Positions 22,501 through 35,639 of a stretch of DNA of 64,000 nt are shown here, piece by piece. The notes under the pieces are model-generated. The model had not been told where the DNA came from and ran no database searches. It saw nothing but the letters and a program-made list of their open reading frames with translations. The number at the start of each line of letters is the position of its first letter. The stretch's first letter is position 1. Origin of the DNA: Neckera pumila (Eukaryota > Streptophyta > Bryopsida > Hypnales > Neckeraceae); the NCBI GenBank assembly GCA_963969595.1, contig OZ018418.1, forward strand, positions 5,399,001-5,463,000, written 5' to 3'. A program made the translations under genes and the position numbers.

Positions 22501-22653
22501 CATTATTGGGTATATCAGGTATGGATAACGTCCATTTTTGGCATGATGCCTGGCAATAGTCTCCACTTTCTGGACTCAACCACCTCTGCATTGATTGCAA
22601 GCGCAAGGATATTCAGGCAATCCCAAGCGGTTTGCTATGGAATGCTCAATGTG
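22501..22653 (-). pseudogene. CACTA transposase N-terminal Transpos_assoc exon fragment
   Basis: Minus-strand translation gives EYPCACNQCRGG, a stop, VQKVETIARHHAKNGRYPYLIYP. This matches the C-x-C-x2-C, then hydrophobic/H-x3-G-x5-Y pattern of the Transpos_assoc domain (PF13963) that begins plant CACTA transposases. It is immediately upstream of the Transposase_21 block in gene order. One TGA interrupts it. Confidence 0.65.
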
Positions 22654-25600
22654 GTAAGCCAAGCTCAGTCTTTTACGCATCTTGCTAATACTTTTCAATT
22701 CCTAAGTTAATTATACATTCTCAATGCAAACTTGATCAAGTGACACAAATTGACTTTGCCTTTATATATGTACTTGTCACTTTTACTATTAATAATGTGC
22801 ACCATTCCTTCACAAGTGCTTTCCCATTTTACTCCTGTATTGTAGTTTCGACAACCAAAGAAGAACAGTGCGCCACATCACAAAGGACCCAATACGCAAT
22901 CCTCCACTGCTCTTTAGTGGGAGGTCGCTCCAATACAAGGCTACACTTTGTTTTCACTTAGGATTTGAACTCGATGCTTCAGTTCAAATTTGGAAAATAT
23001 TTGGGTGAGAGCATTTCTATGTGACAATTCTCTGAGTTTGCCACAGAACTTGTGAAACAATCCCACAAAATGATGCTAAAAAAATGACTATATTCTCTCC
23101 ATTTTAAGCATATAGCACATACAGGTACATGAAATAGAGAACTAGAAGCTACCAAGTACCATAAGCCAATCGACGAGGCTTCAGATGTTCACATTACCTG
23201 CTGTCTGCTCCTCCTGTCTCTTGATGTGAGAGGCTAGAGTTCGTGAGGTGATTTTTGCCTTGCAATACTTGATAACTTGTGATCTTCTACACTCAATGGT
23301 TAAAAGAGAGCCCACTTCTAACTGTATCCTGATAACTAAGGACATTTTCTCTAATAAGCTCTAGAATTCAATTTCCAACCATTTTGAAACTAAAGTATTT
23401 CAATATAAACTGCACACCGACCTAGTGGAAGGTGAGAAACTAAACAGGATTGCATTAAATCTGAACAATCTTGACTAGACAATAATGATGGTTTATTGTC
23501 GACTCCTCAATGATGTTTGAAATCAATTGTTACTAAAGTTTTAATCAATTTTTGCTTATCTACTATAAATTCAATTTATTTTTCTGTCATTATGTGCAAA
23601 TAGTTTAATATGAAGCAAGGACTTGACATGCAAACGCAGAAATTTGCCATCTCCATGCCTAGTGCTACACATGTGCCGTACTTGCCTGCATGTTCAGTGA
23701 TAGCACTTTGCAATTGGAAGCACCTAGAACTCAAAGGCATACGGAGCAACCTCAGATAATTCAAACAGACTAATAGTACACACTACAAGAATACAAGACG
23801 AGGATGGCCACTCTATGGCTACTGAATAAATGACACGGCACAACTATTGCCGACCCAATTTATTAGAGACTTCACATGAGGAACTCTATGTTAGGGAATT
23901 CATGGTGCAGTGTTGACTACTTTTCACACCTAAGAAAAAGCCACTTCTGAAGATTAGTCATGAAGTGCTCTACACAGATTTAGCAAAAACAACAAGAAAC
24001 TAGGATGTAGATGAGTTTCTCACCCAGTCACATAGTTTCAAGTGTCCACTTCTACTAGTTTTAGTGTCATGGAACAATAACAAGGACTACAAAATACAGA
24101 GAACGGCTTTGTGGCCACATTAAATAGGAGCGCTTTAAAGTTCATATCCAGTTCACTCATAGGACGATGTCTATCAAGGATGGCTTCCAAATTGTGTCGG
24201 AATATGCACTTTATTGTAAAGAAGCCAACAAAATTCAAGACTACAAAATTTATATTTTTGAGAAATGCTTAGATAGTAGACAAAACCATGTCTTCTTTGA
24301 ACCAAGCTCGACTTGGTTACTCTCTAATGACACTTTTTCCACAACGTTCACTGGAATCCATGCGAAAGAAGTAGTCTTGATTTCCTTACAAATACTGATT
24401 AATTACCTTCTTTGTGCTTCTAAGATTATCAATCCATCTTGGAATTGTCACCACCTTCATGTAAATTTAAAGGACTAAAACCAAACACTGATGCTCTTCA
24501 AAATTCAAAATTTCAAAGTTAGTACATTAATCTACAATACTTATTTCCAAAGTTCAATTACACTGATCATATCTAAGTGTCATGTCCTTCGCTTTTGGAA
24601 ATAATATTAAGACAGTGGTTATGAAGGTCAAAAATTTTGACAAGCCTAAGTGTTGGAGCTCAAAAACTAAGGAATCTTAATTAATGTTCCTTAGTTCTCC
24701 TCACGATGCTTTGACAAGGAGTGCTACATTGCAAGGTTCCAGTAAGTTACCTTCTCCAGGAGCAAGCTCAATTGCTAAATTACCAAGTTCATTCTATCTT
24801 TTGTTTTCACTTCTTTTTAGTGAGTGTACACTAATTTTGTCCTCCTCTGCATACATACTCCGTTGGCTTACCATTACTGTTAATGCACTACTTGATTTCT
24901 ATAGCAACAAGAAGGTCAGCCGTCTTTGACGCTTTTAGGGTTTAGTACTGATTTGAAGAACTTCTAATTGTGACACTCTTAAGTCATAGTATCAAGGACA
25001 TGGAATGTTCTTGTCCCTCACAAAATTACTAACGTACACATCTGTAGTGTCTTCCTTTATTGCAAAGAAAGAATCTACCCAAGATCATGTAATTCATGAA
25101 TTGCATTACCAATTCTCGCAGGTTCACACTCGCTTTTCTCTCAACATTTCTAGACATCAAAGAGCTTTATAGGCCTCATTCTCAATACTCACCCTCTTCA
25201 CTCTAAAGAAGAACAACACTTTCAATGCACTATCCTTTTTCAATAACATGATTTTATTAGAGCATCATAGACACAACAATTATAGTCCTACATTGGTTGT
25301 CTCTTAGAGGAGGTACTCTTGACGATTTCGAAGCGTATAAAACACTCAATCATGTCCCTCAAAATGCAACATGTGACTAAGAAGTGCATATGACTAATTA
25401 ACAACATCAGAATTTCAAATTATTCTGTCATAAGATCACAATCTCGTGCTCTGGAAATACATGTTGCGTAAAATATTCAGCAAACATTCAATAAAAAAAG
25501 AAAACATTTCCCTCTGTCATAGATGAGAAGAAAAGTAAAGAAGTACCTCGTTCACTGGAAATGAAATGAACGCAATCGCAGCTCCTAAACTTTCTTCATG

Positions 25601-25769
25601 GGTGCAAGTAAATTCTTTGGACATACGAGAATGAAAACAACAGTCACCGCACTTTGCGAATTCAAAAGAATAAAATCAACAATGTACATTTCCTCGTTCT
25701 TATGTCACACACAAAATCCACTTTCAAGCGTAGACAGTTATCAACCATATATTCCAAATTATAAAACTG
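22654..25769. other. Unassigned AT-rich region
   Basis: This would be the 5' side of the CACTA element and beyond. No coherent coding block was recognised on either strand. CACTACAAGAA at 23781 resembles plant CACTA termini but no partner end was found. Short open stretches (for example 24167-24478, plus) lack family features. Confidence 0.4.
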
Positions 25770-26205
25770 TTACAACCCAAGAATCCTCTTTCCATCAGTG
25801 CTACATGGGGCAGCGTCTTCCTTAGTATTATCATCCTGTAATAGGAATTGAAACTGCTGTTTCAGAGAATTTGCCTGTTGTAGGATTAATTCAGACTCCT
25901 TCAACATGTCTAACAGTTGATTCCTCATCTGCAGCTTCCTATCATGAGCTTTGTTGTCTTCCAGGGAGCGTCCTAAGACCCCTATCACAACATTGTCTGG
26001 TAGCGGACAACTAGATTGCACTAAAGCGTATTGCAAATGCGGAATGACTTGGCATATGCTATGGCAATGCTCGCTTAACATCCGCTCATTCATGTTGTTC
26101 CCAACATCCTCTACACTTTTGCTTTGGTAATCATCAATCTATTCTACGAAGTCCATAAATTCCTATATCTTCATCAGCCATTTGTTCCAACATGTCAACT
26201 GCTGA
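25770..26205 (-). pseudogene. Coiled-coil gene fragment, unrecognised
   Basis: A minus-strand frame starts after an AG acceptor-like site near 26205 (QLTCWNKWLMKI), crosses two TAG codons, then has 107 clean codons from Met 26093 to 25770. The last part (RKLQMRNQLLDMLKESELIL, then QQANSLKQQFQFLLQDD) has the heptad look of a coiled coil. It may be a second CACTA gene (these elements often encode a second DNA-binding protein) or the last exon of another gene. I cannot name it. Confidence 0.35.
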
Positions 26206-26900
26206 TTAGAATTATGGGGAAATTTGGCTTATAGTCACATTCATTTACGTGTTCATCAACAATTAAATACAAATTTATAAAAACTGGACTAAAGATTCAA
26301 TATAAAACAACAATTCATTCCACAAACATTTTCCTATTACCCCCATTCCATTGGTAAGAACTAGTGAAATGTCCTGACTACCATTGCAATGTTGATATGA
26401 AAGACTTCAAGAACTACTCATTGCAAAACTCACTTTCTTTATATTGAGTACCCTCTTCACTATGCCTTGATGTATTGTAAATTGCTTACAAGTTCCTGCA
26501 AAAGCCAAAGAGCAACTTCTATGACGCATTTAGAGAACTAGCATCTCAAACTGCCACTATACTTTTCAATTTAAGAACATGACCAATGAAGAACATTGTT
26601 GCGGACAAGCAACTACATTCAAATAGAACATGTCTTCTACAAACATCCTGTAGACAACATAATCTGTGCAATTTCGTGCGTCAAGAACAATGTACAGAGA
26701 AAATAGCTACAAACATGACAAAGAACATTGCAAATTGTTTTGAAGTGCCTCAGCAAATGTCCAAAAGAGAGAATTTGCTTAAGTTTCACCTCTTAAAATG
26801 TTCTTATAAATCATTGCCAACTTTGCCAGACTATCATTTTCAAAGACAAAAACGGCACTACCAAATGCCACTTCTAGATGAAGCTTTCTGACAAGCAACT
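26206..26900. other. Non-coding stretch before LTR B1
   Basis: AT-rich; no recognised gene, RNA or repeat. Confidence 0.4.
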
Positions 26901-27497
26901 TGTCACAGCACAAGGAAGCACAAATCCTACCTTTAGGTGTTAAATTAGCTTAAAACACCCTAGATGACTTATGTATCGTTCCCAAAGGTTTTCAACTTGT
27001 AGTTTCTTCAAAATTACCGGAATTTGAATATGGAAAACCAAATCCAAGGCAAAGGAATTCGGAATTGAAAACTAAGAACTGCACTTCCTCATCCAAATTC
27101 CCTAAACCTTCTCTCTCTCAACTCATACCAATAACCATACCCCAAACCACATAGAACAAGTATGTATTCTTCCCAATAGTAGTTGTAACTTAGTATCCTA
27201 CTCAACTAAACACAAAACCGGAAGGAGTGTCATGATCCTGTACCTTTCTTGGATCCGGATTCAGTAAGCAAAGTAATCAATGAAATAATTTAACCTCTAT
27301 AACAAAGGAGTTCGTTCTTTGGTTTTAGGAAGGGAACGTATACCCTACCCTTCAATAGATTATAGTGACTGAAGTTTCACATAGAGAAAACACAAAACAC
27401 ACACACAAAACTCAGATGCGGATTCTTCCCCACAACTGATCTGGAAATCAGTCCAAACCAATAGGTCCCTTGGAAAACCCCCCCACAGTCCTCTCTT

Positions 27498-27509
27498 ACT
27501 ACAACAACA
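27498..27509 (-). other. tRNA-Asp 5'-end-like block of LTR B1
   Basis: Minus-strand GTTGTTGTAGTA differs from the shared block GTCGTTGTAGTA by one C-to-T change. It lies 608 bp before the LTR end, as in B2 (612). Confidence 0.5.
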
Positions 27510-28272
27510 TATCTATCCAAATCTGGTTCCTTAAGGCAAAATCTGGTGACCAGATAACTAGGCGATCCTAACTACTTGCACATTACTCACTTCCGGTTGT
27601 AGGCGGACCTCATCAACACGTCAATTGGCATACACCTGCCTCCTGCAAAACGCACCCAATCTAAAAGCAGCTATCCTCCACATAAGTTTCCAAGTAACGA
27701 CAGTAACTAAACTTCACTACTAGTATACAAGGTATCTCAACCAGCTCACTTCAATTTTCAGAACCGGATTCAGACAAAATTTGGGGGTAGCTTCTCTTCT
27801 CAAGTTTCCACAACCAAACTACCTAAACTAGCAATGGTCAAAGCACCGCCTAATCCCTCAACACTAGACCAAGACTTTCCAAAGCAGTACTCATGGAGTT
27901 GAAATCCAAGCTTTCTTTGCAAGACTGAAATAGAAAAAAAGAGTACAAATTGCCCCAAGTTGAAACTAACTTCCAACCCCTAAATAACCAACCAAGGGAA
28001 ACCCTAAAGGTCCTCAAAAACAAAAGCAAAGGACTAGGGAATGACAGGTGTCATTCTTTATCCTCCTAAGTTGACTTTCCTACCAATCCATCCGATCCGC
28101 AAAATTTGGATCTCAGATCCTAAAATCCCAGAAAAGTAGAGTCCAGGTGCATACAATTGAAAAGTACCTACCAAGTAGCTTCTAGCATTCAAAAATTTAG
28201 CTTTTTTGAATTGAACTATACTTTACTTACTGTAATTTCAGCCTACTGTTCTTAGGCTTAACCTAAGAACTT

Positions 28273-30102
28273 CTACTTCTGCTTTCTACCTTTCTTTGGA
28301 AAAGGTTCCTCGGCTTTGGATGAGCCCTTCCTTGGCAGCTGCTTCCTGCTGGCCAAAGGCTTAGCTGTCTTAGCCTTAGCTGAAGTCTTCTCCTTGAAAC
28401 TTGACGGAGAAATCGTGGCCAGGTCAGATTCATCTTCTTCTTCCTCTTCCAAGTCAGGTTGGGACTCGGGCTCAGATCCAGATCCAAATCCGCTATCCTC
28501 CTTTGCTGACTGACTAGGCGACTCATCCTCCTTGGATTGGTAACTCTCAGAAGATACCTCTTGTGCCCGTTTGAGTGTGGTCTTTGACTTCACCCCGCTG
28601 GTCTTTTACGGAGAGGGTTTGGCGCCTTTGCTTTGCAGAGTTCGGAACTCATCCTTCTTCTTCTAAATCCTGCCCTTGGATCCGGATCTGTGTGCAAAAC
28701 CCTCACTTCCTTCCAACTTCTGCTTGGAAGAATCTTTAGTAGGTGTCTTCTCTTCCTTGCTCTTCCTTGACTTTATAGGTGTGTCCAAAAATTGACCCGC
28801 TTGCTTTAGAGCTCCCTGGATGTCATCCATTATCTTCTCCACACTATCTGAGTACTTTGTACAAACCAGGACAGCCTTGACCGCAAACTCTGCTCCAGCC
28901 TTGTGGACTTCCTCGTCAAAGCACTTGGCTTTGTTGAAGATGTCCCCGGAATGCCCAATGAACTTCCTGACCCTCTTGAGGGTCTCCTCTGACTTAGCGA
29001 AAAGTTTCCGCACTTCCCTATTCCTCGCCTCACTCTTGTCTAATCTCTGACAGAGTGACTCATTCTCATCGGCCAGTCCCTTAAACTTCTCTTTCCACTG
29101 CTTGATATCCTTCTGCCGGATCAGATCCTCTACCGAGTCTACGAGCTCGGATACTTTGATCCCACCAAGCAGCCGACAGATTTTCCTTACTGCGCCCTTC
29201 TCAGTATCCAAGTCTTCCTTTGTCTTTTTCAAATCCTCAATAGTCCTCCCTAGAAGATCCTCTCTCTCGACTTCCAGTTCCGGGGAACCCTTCCAACCAC
29301 TCTGGGACCCTTTCTTCTTCTTAGAGGATGGGATCCTCTTTGAAGACTCTCGATTCTTTGCTGATGACCCTCTCCCGGATTCCATATCCGATCCTTTCAT
29401 CTTATCCTCACTCTCTTTCTTTTGAGGTGGAGTGGTGTCAAGTTTCCTCATTGTGGAGGATGCTTTCAGAAATACTTCCTCCTGCTTCCTCAACACCTAT
29501 AGATGGTCGTATAAGTGAAACAAGAAAGGTCCTATGGAAGTTGCCTTTGTACCTCCTAGAGAGGCGACCATCTTCTAGACTAATTCTCTCACAATTCCTG
29601 CCCAAAACACCTTCCTCTCTCCACTCAATGTGCCAAATATGGTGTTGGCCCATGTTATTGTAATCCGGTTTGGCCGTTCCGAATACAAGATGAGGACCAA
29701 GAATTCTAACACTCTCTTTTCTCTTGATGACTTACAGTCTGGCACTGTGTATCCGTCCTTGGCATGAGGAGGATTTAGGAATTTATCTTCCGCGTGCCTA
29801 TCCAATTGCAAGGCCAATCCCTCTCCAGTGCTCGGAAAGTTGTACACCTTCTTCCACATTTCGATCATCCACTTGTTGAAAAGAGCACAGGCGATCTTCA
29901 CCCACTCGTTCGACTGGTCCTTCAAGAGCTTGCCAATCATGTCTTTGTCTCTCAAGCTCTAAGGTTTCTTCAGAAAAGAGGTGATCCATATCTGACCCAA
30001 ATCCTCTTCCAACTATTTTTGCTCTACGTCATCTTTCGGAATGGTTGGATGGATTGTTTTAAACTTGAGCTGTCTTGATCCGCTACCCTCAGCCTTCACC
30101 AT
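28273..30102 (-). pseudogene. LTR-encoded protein, copy B1
   Basis: One uninterrupted reading frame register of 610 codons runs from ATG 30102 to 28273, broken only by point stops (for example in the first 60 codons, after GIVRELV near 29575, after YDHL, and after GSKGRI near 28663). N-terminal blocks match the A copies more loosely: FLKKP then stop (W position), WKKVYNFPSTGEGLA, DGYTVPDC, EFLVLILYSERPNRITITWANTIF, SIGPFLFHLYDHL. A long Lys/Glu-rich coiled coil (EDLKKTKEDLDTEKGAVRKI, RLDKSEARNREVRKLFAKS) follows. Next come an acidic tract (DLEEEEEDESD) and a basic tail (KKGRKQK). No indel was needed to read it end to end, so decay was by substitutions. Likely a nuclear or particle-associated protein; function unknown. 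Confidence 0.75.
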
Positions 30103-30735
30103 TGCTCAAGTTGCTTACAATCCCTTCAACTAATGCCTCTCTCAAAGAACTACGAGCAACTTCCTGCCTGGTAAGAATCTTCTTCTGCTTTCTCCACTCC
30201 GGGAACGGAAAACTTTCTATCCTCTCCAAACACACTTGCATGCAAAAGCTTCACTAACTCACGCTCCAGACATCAACCAAACTCAACTTGTATGAATGAG
30301 GATGGAAGTTCCGACCTCTGGAACTTCCCTTAAAGGAACAGCCGCCATATTAGGGTAGCCATTATCCTCCTACATGCGGATAAATCTGACCGTTGAACGG
30401 TCAGCCCTAATCCCTGGTATGGTCGTTGGATCCTACATCCGCCCGACCAGCTCACGGTAGGTGTTCCGTTACTTTTCCTATGATTTCTGGTACCTAGTCT
30501 CGATATTGGAACGATTCCAAATCTCAATCTGGTTCCGGTTCTCAATAAGAACAGGAAACTTTAACTACTTTTTTTAACCTAATTATCTATCTACCATTAT
30601 TCTTTTAGCAAGGAACGTTAATTGTGGTAAGATGTTTTAGTTTATCTTTGGATCAACCGTAAAATTATACCCATATTAACTCCTTCCTCTAATTTCCTCA
30701 TTAACAAGACTTATCTTACTTTCCGGGTTCCCTCA

Positions 30736-32428
30736 CGACTACCCTCCACAGCATGGATAGCAAACCGTTATTTACAAATGACCACTGTCTGAACTTTGTT
30801 CTTCTTCTACAAAATGTAATGATTCTTTATTCACCATTGTTTTTACCGCACTCAATTAAATAAAGCATACGCTGTACAAGATAGTGCAGATATGGATGTA
30901 TTCCCACAAATGTTGGCATTGTTCAGAATCACAACAAAAACATTTTGAATACATCTCCTAGATTTGTCACCCGGATCCCTAACCTTCTGACATATTAATA
31001 TGGAAATTTTGCACCGCTTCCACATTCAAGATGGAACCATGTTAATATCACAAAGTACAAAAACGTCAAATAAATGTAATCTCTCCTGGTAATGAGGACT
31101 CACTACTTTTGAATTCTTATTTTGTTTGTAACTTTGAAGCCACAATCATTTCTCCAAATTGCAAAGCCTTTGTAATCTAAAATGCAGTAAACTTCACTAT
31201 TCATATGACAATACGTCCGAGCCACAAACACCTTGAAATTGTGAAGGTACAAACAATTCAAAATCTTAAAAAATTTCATTGTTCCTCCTTGGTTGGACAA
31301 ATTACTTACTTGGTAGAATCACCTCTAATTCTCCTACTTAATTCATGAATAGCACAAGTGGAGTCCTTTCCTCTGAATGCTGATTCCGAAACCCCAGCTA
31401 GGTCAGTGAGTTTGTTCTTCTGTCGTTTTTACGCCAAGTCTTTGGGTCTTTCTTGCCGTGAGTTTGCTCGTTGTCCACTTCTCAACCAATTCTCCAATCT
31501 CAAATCGCAATGCTATTGAAACAGCCCCACCATGCAATGACCAACTTTCTCGTAAGAATTCCAAATGAAGATTGCCTTCAAAAACACAGGTGCAACCACA
31601 AACCTTTGACATCTACGTCTTCTGAATGCCAAGGAAGCATAATTGAAGAAGCTGTAGCATACCAAGAATTTGTAAAAACCTCACCATCAAAACTTTGCAG
31701 AGTAATAAAGGGGAAATTTTATAAACAGAACAACATCCCTGGGTTGCCCTTTAGTCACTGAAGAAGATGGGTGAATAGAAGTGGTGACAACTTCACATTT
31801 GAGCAACAAATAACTTGTTAAGAATTCCAAGGCATTCATTGCATTTGTCATTTAAGAGTGCAACTCACTTACATAAACGGAATAGTGCAGCCACCAAGAA
31901 TGATTGCCAATGACAAAAATTTGTAGAAATTCCCATATGCAACTTCCAATTCATAATCTATTACTCTATGCCTCTACGTTCTATTGATGTGTGCCATTAA
32001 ATGAACATATCCCGCCAATGTCTCCCTTTTGAATTGCCAAAAACATTGCAGAACACTTAGAAGAGTTAAAGAAGGAAAGCCTTCTTCAATTCTGTATGTC
32101 TCTTCCATGTCGTGCACTATCAAGATCAATTTTAAGTTCAATCACAAATGCAATTAGAAGCAATCAGCACTCAATTTATGAACACATGATTATAGATTCT
32201 TACAGCTTGCTCTACAAGAAATAAAATGCAATGTTCATGAATCCCAACAGTACGTATAGTTCAAGAACTAACTTTGTACCTTGAATTACTCTTGGCAAAC
32301 ACCAAAGTCGATGCTTCAAAGTCAGACTTTTCCCAAGTCACTGAACAATATTGCACAAACTCTTGTCTCTTGTCTAAAAATCTCTTGTACTTGGACCCCG
32401 TATGGAGATAAAAGCAACGAACATGCTG
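30736..32428. other. Spacer between inverted LTRs B1 and B2, no gene
   Basis: AT-rich 1.7-kb stretch separating the divergently oriented B LTRs. Open stretches on both strands are short and without motifs. Confidence 0.4.
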
Positions 32429-33060
32429 TGTGGGAGCCCGAAAAGTAAGATAGCTTTGATTAGTGAGGAAAGTTGAGGAAGGACTTAATAGGGGTACAAT
32501 TTTTTGGTTTATCCAAGAGTAAATTAAACACCTTATCACAATTAATGTTCTTTGCTAATAAAATAATGGTAGATAGGTAATTAGATTAAGAACAATAGTT
32601 AAAGTTTCCCGTTCTTACTAAGAACCGGAATTGGATTGAGATCCGGAACAGTTCCAATGATCGGAGTCGGGTACCAGAAGTCACAGAAAAGTTAACAGAA
32701 CATCTACTAGGAGTTGGTTGGGCGGATTTAGGATCCAACGGCCCTACCGAGAATTAGGGCGGACCGTTCAACCGTCGGATTTATCCGCTCGCAAGAGGAT
32801 AACGGCTACCCTAATCCGATGGTTGCTCATTTGAGAGAAATTCCAGGGTTAGGAACTTCCATCTTCATTTGTGTGTTTGAGTTTGGATTGTGCCTGTGCA
32901 CAAGTTTGTGAAGCCTTCTGCATGCAAGTGAGTCTGGAGAGGAGAAAAAGGTTTCCGTTTCCGGAGTGACAAAGCGGAAGAGGATCCTCACCTGGCAGGA
33001 AATTGCTCGTAGTTCTTTCATAGTGGCGTCAGTTGAGTGAATTGTTGAGAGACTTGAGCG

Positions 33061-34881
33061 ATGGTGAAGGCCGAGGGCAGCAGGTCAGGGGCTCTCAAGT
33101 CCAAGACAATCTATCCGGCCATTCCAAAGGATGACGAAGAACAGAAGATGCTGGAGGAGGATCTAGGGCAAATCGGGGCCGCCAACTTCCTGAAGAAACC
33201 ATGGAGCTTACGAGACGAAGACATGATTGGCGAACTTATAAAAGACTAGTCGAACAAGTGGATGAAGACCGCTTGTGCTCTTCCCAACAAATGGACAATC
33301 GAGATATGGAAGAAGGTCTTCAACTTTCCGCGTGCTGGAGAGGAGATGGCTTCGCGGACAGCCGGATATGCAGAAGGTAAATTTGTAAACCTTCCTCATC
33401 CTATGGATGGCTACGCAGTAGCGGATTGTAGGTCATTGAGAGAGAAGAGGGTCTTGGAGTTTTTGGTCCCCATCCTATATCCGAAACGTCCAAACCGAGT
33501 TACAGTCACGTGGGCCAATACCATCTTTGAAGCGCTGAGTGGTGAGAGGAAAGTGTTTTGGGCAGGAGTGGTGAAGGAATTAGTCCAGAAAATGGTTGAC
33601 TCTTTAGGCAGTACAAAGGCGACCTCCATAGGGCCCTTCTTGTTTCACTTGTACGACCATCTAGAGGTGCTGAGGAAGAAAGAGGAAGTGATCCTAAAGG
33701 CAATCTCCATAATGAATAAGTTTGATATCACTCCACCTCAGAAGAAAGATAGTGAGGAAATGATGAAAGGATTGGATGAGGAATCCGGTACAAGGTCATC
33801 AAAGAAGTGAAAGTCTTTAGAGAGGATGATATCCGCTAAAAAGAGAAAAGGGTCCCAGAGCGATTGGAAGGGTTCCGCGGAATCGGAAGTTGAGAGGGAA
33901 AATCCTCTAAGGAGGATTATTGAGGATCTGAAAAAGACGAGGGAAGACTTGGATACTAAGAAGGGAGCAGTGAGCAAAGTTTGTAGGGTGCTTGGTGGGA
34001 TCAAAGTATCCAAGCTTGTAGACTCTGTAGAGCAATTGACCGGGCAAAAGGATATCGACCAATAGAGAGAGGCTTTTAAGAGTCTGGCCGATGAAAACGA
34101 GTCCCTCCACAAGAAATTAGACAAGAGTGAGGCCAGAAATAGGGCTAAGCAAAAACTTTCCGCTAAGTCGGAAGAAACCCTCAAGAGGGTCAGGAAGTTC
34201 ATCCAAAATTTCGGGGATGTCCTCAACAAAGCCAAGTGCTTTTGAAGAGAAAGTCCAGAAGGCTGGAGAATAGGCTGCGTGCAAAGCTGTCCTAGTCTGT
34301 GCGGAGTATGCGGATAGCTTGGAGAGAATATTGGATAGTATCCGGGGAGCTCTACAACAAGCGGGTCAACTTTTGGACACGCCTGTGAAGTCAAGAAAGA
34401 GCGAGGAAGAAAAGACCCCTACCAAGGACTCTTCCAAGAAAAAGGCAGAAGGAGGTGAGGGTCCGGCACACGGATTCGGATCCAAGGGCAATATCAAGAA
34501 GAATGGTGAATTTCGGACTCCACAGAGCAAAGGCGCCAAACCCTCTCTAGTGAAGACAAGTGGGGTGAAGTAGAAAAAACCCTCAAGCGAGCAAGGGAGA
34601 AATCTTTTGAGAGCTACCATTCAGGGGAAGACAAGTCGCCCAGTCAGTCAAGAAAGGAGGATAGCGGATCTGGAACCGGATCCGAGTCCGAGTTCCAAAC
34701 TGAATTGGAAGAGGAGGAAGAAGAGGAATTTGACATAACAACGATTTCTCCGTCAAACCTCAAGGGAAAGAGTACAGCCAAGGATAAGACGACAGCTAAA
34801 CCCCTAGCCAGTAGGAAGTAGCCGCCAAGGAAGGGCGCCTCCAAATCCAAGGAACCTTCCTGAAAGAAAGGTAGAAAATAG
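33061..34881 (+). pseudogene. LTR-encoded protein, copy B2 (inside a 5' LTR)
   Basis: From ATG 33061 the frame reads the family domain: MLEEDLGQIGAANFLKKPWS, a TAG at 33247, WTIEIWKKVFNFPRAGEEMA, DGYAVADC, EFLVPILYPKRPNRVTV, TIFEALSGER and GPFLFHLYDHL. After further TGA and TAG stops come the coiled-coil segments (EDLKKTREDLDTKKGAVSKV, KLDKSEARNR). A one-base insertion near 34241 shifts the frame, which continues to SGVK at 34573. A further shift leads to EDKSPSQSRKEDSGSGTGSE, an acidic run and a Lys-rich end at 34881. About 600 codons in all. It ends 1.36 kb before the LTR end and lies upstream of the gag-pol frame in the same orientation, so it would be the first ORF on a full-length transcript. 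Confidence 0.75.
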
Positions 34882-35627
34882 AGGTGGAAATTTTTAGGAT
34901 GAGCTCCAGTTAAATATAGCTTAATTCAGTTCAATTAAGGAAAGTAAAAGATTTTTGTGTTAGAAGCTACTTGGAAGGTACTTTTCAGTTGCATGCGTGC
35001 CTTTCCGGGATTTGAGGATTTGAGATCCACATTTTGCGGATTGGATGGGCTGGTAGGAAAGTCAATTAAGGGGGGAATAAAGAATGACACCTGTCATTCC
35101 CTGGTCCTTTGCTTTTTGGTGTTGGGGACCTTTAGGGTTTTCCATGGTTTGGTATTTAGGGGTTGGAAGTTAGTTTCAACTCCAGGCAGTTTATACTCTT
35201 GTTTTCTATTTTCAATCTTGCAAAGAAAGCTAAGATTTCAACTCCATGAGTATTGGTCTGGGAAGTCTAGGTCTTATGTTGAGGGTTTAAGTGATGCTTA
35301 GACCATTGCTAGTTCAGGTGTCTTGATTGTGAGAATTTGAGAGGAGTTACCCCTGGATTTTGTCTGGATCCGGTTCCAAGAGTATTAGGATTTGATTGAT
35401 AAATCTTTGTGTATTAGGGGAAATTCTAGCTATTGAAGTTTCTTGAGTATCTTCTAAGCATGATAACCATTTTTAGGTTGGGTGAATCTTCCAGGAGTGA
35501 AGGGTGAACGCTGGCTGACGTCTGAGAGGTCCTTCTAGATCCGAGAGAGAGGACTAAGAAAAGAGTCAGGATCCCCTAGTTATCAAGGTACCAGGTCTGG
35601 TTCTTGGGGTTTTGTCCGAATAAGTCT

Positions 35628-35639
35628 GTCGTTGTAGTA
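35628..35639 (+). other. tRNA-Asp 5'-end-like block of LTR B2
   Basis: GTCGTTGTAGTA, 612 bp before the LTR end and 621 bp before the primer binding site that matches the 3' end of the same tRNA. Confidence 0.55.

Larger units (their letters stand above)
3653..22653 (-). mobile_element. Decayed CACTA (En/Spm) transposon, disrupted by nested insertions
   Basis: Coding blocks in the correct order for a CACTA TNP2-type transposase lie on the minus strand: Transpos_assoc (22501-22653), Transposase_21 (21545-22395), end of Transposase_21 plus DUF4218 (8897-9777), and DUF4216 (6409-7256). The gap between the second and third blocks is mostly LTR A2 (13383-21099) with its own inserts, plus a MITE at 10214-10796. 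A candidate left terminus CACTAGTAGAAATT begins at 3653. The right terminus was not found, so the right boundary given is only the end of recognisable coding. The element is inactive: many stops, frameshifts and short tandem duplications. Confidence 0.6.
26901..30735 (-). mobile_element. LTR B1 (solo LTR, minus)
   Basis: On the minus strand the LTR begins TGAGGGAACCCGGAAAGTAAG at 30735 and ends CTGTGACA at 26901, matching the two ends of B2. Flanks CAACT (26896-26900) and CGACT (30736-30740) agree at four of five positions, a plausible TSD with one transition. Length is 3835 bp. No primer site follows. It encodes one protein frame and carries a long 3' non-coding half. Confidence 0.85.

Noticed and set aside
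23781..23800. CACTACAAGAATACAAG as a CACTA terminus
   Set aside because: It resembles plant CACTA ends, but no matching inverted end or TSD was found and its orientation does not help close the 3.6-22.6 kb element.
30640..30665. Extra copy of the TTATCTTTGG palindrome in LTR B1
   Set aside because: The right half does not match (ATCAACCGTAAA), and the homologous site in B2 lacks the palindrome, so the half-match is chance.
33738..34394. 218-codon minus-strand frame opposite the B2 ORF
   Set aside because: Antisense shadow of the Lys/Glu-rich coiled coil of the LTR-encoded protein; Leu/Ser/Phe-rich composition follows from that, and the homologous stretch in B1 behaves the same way.
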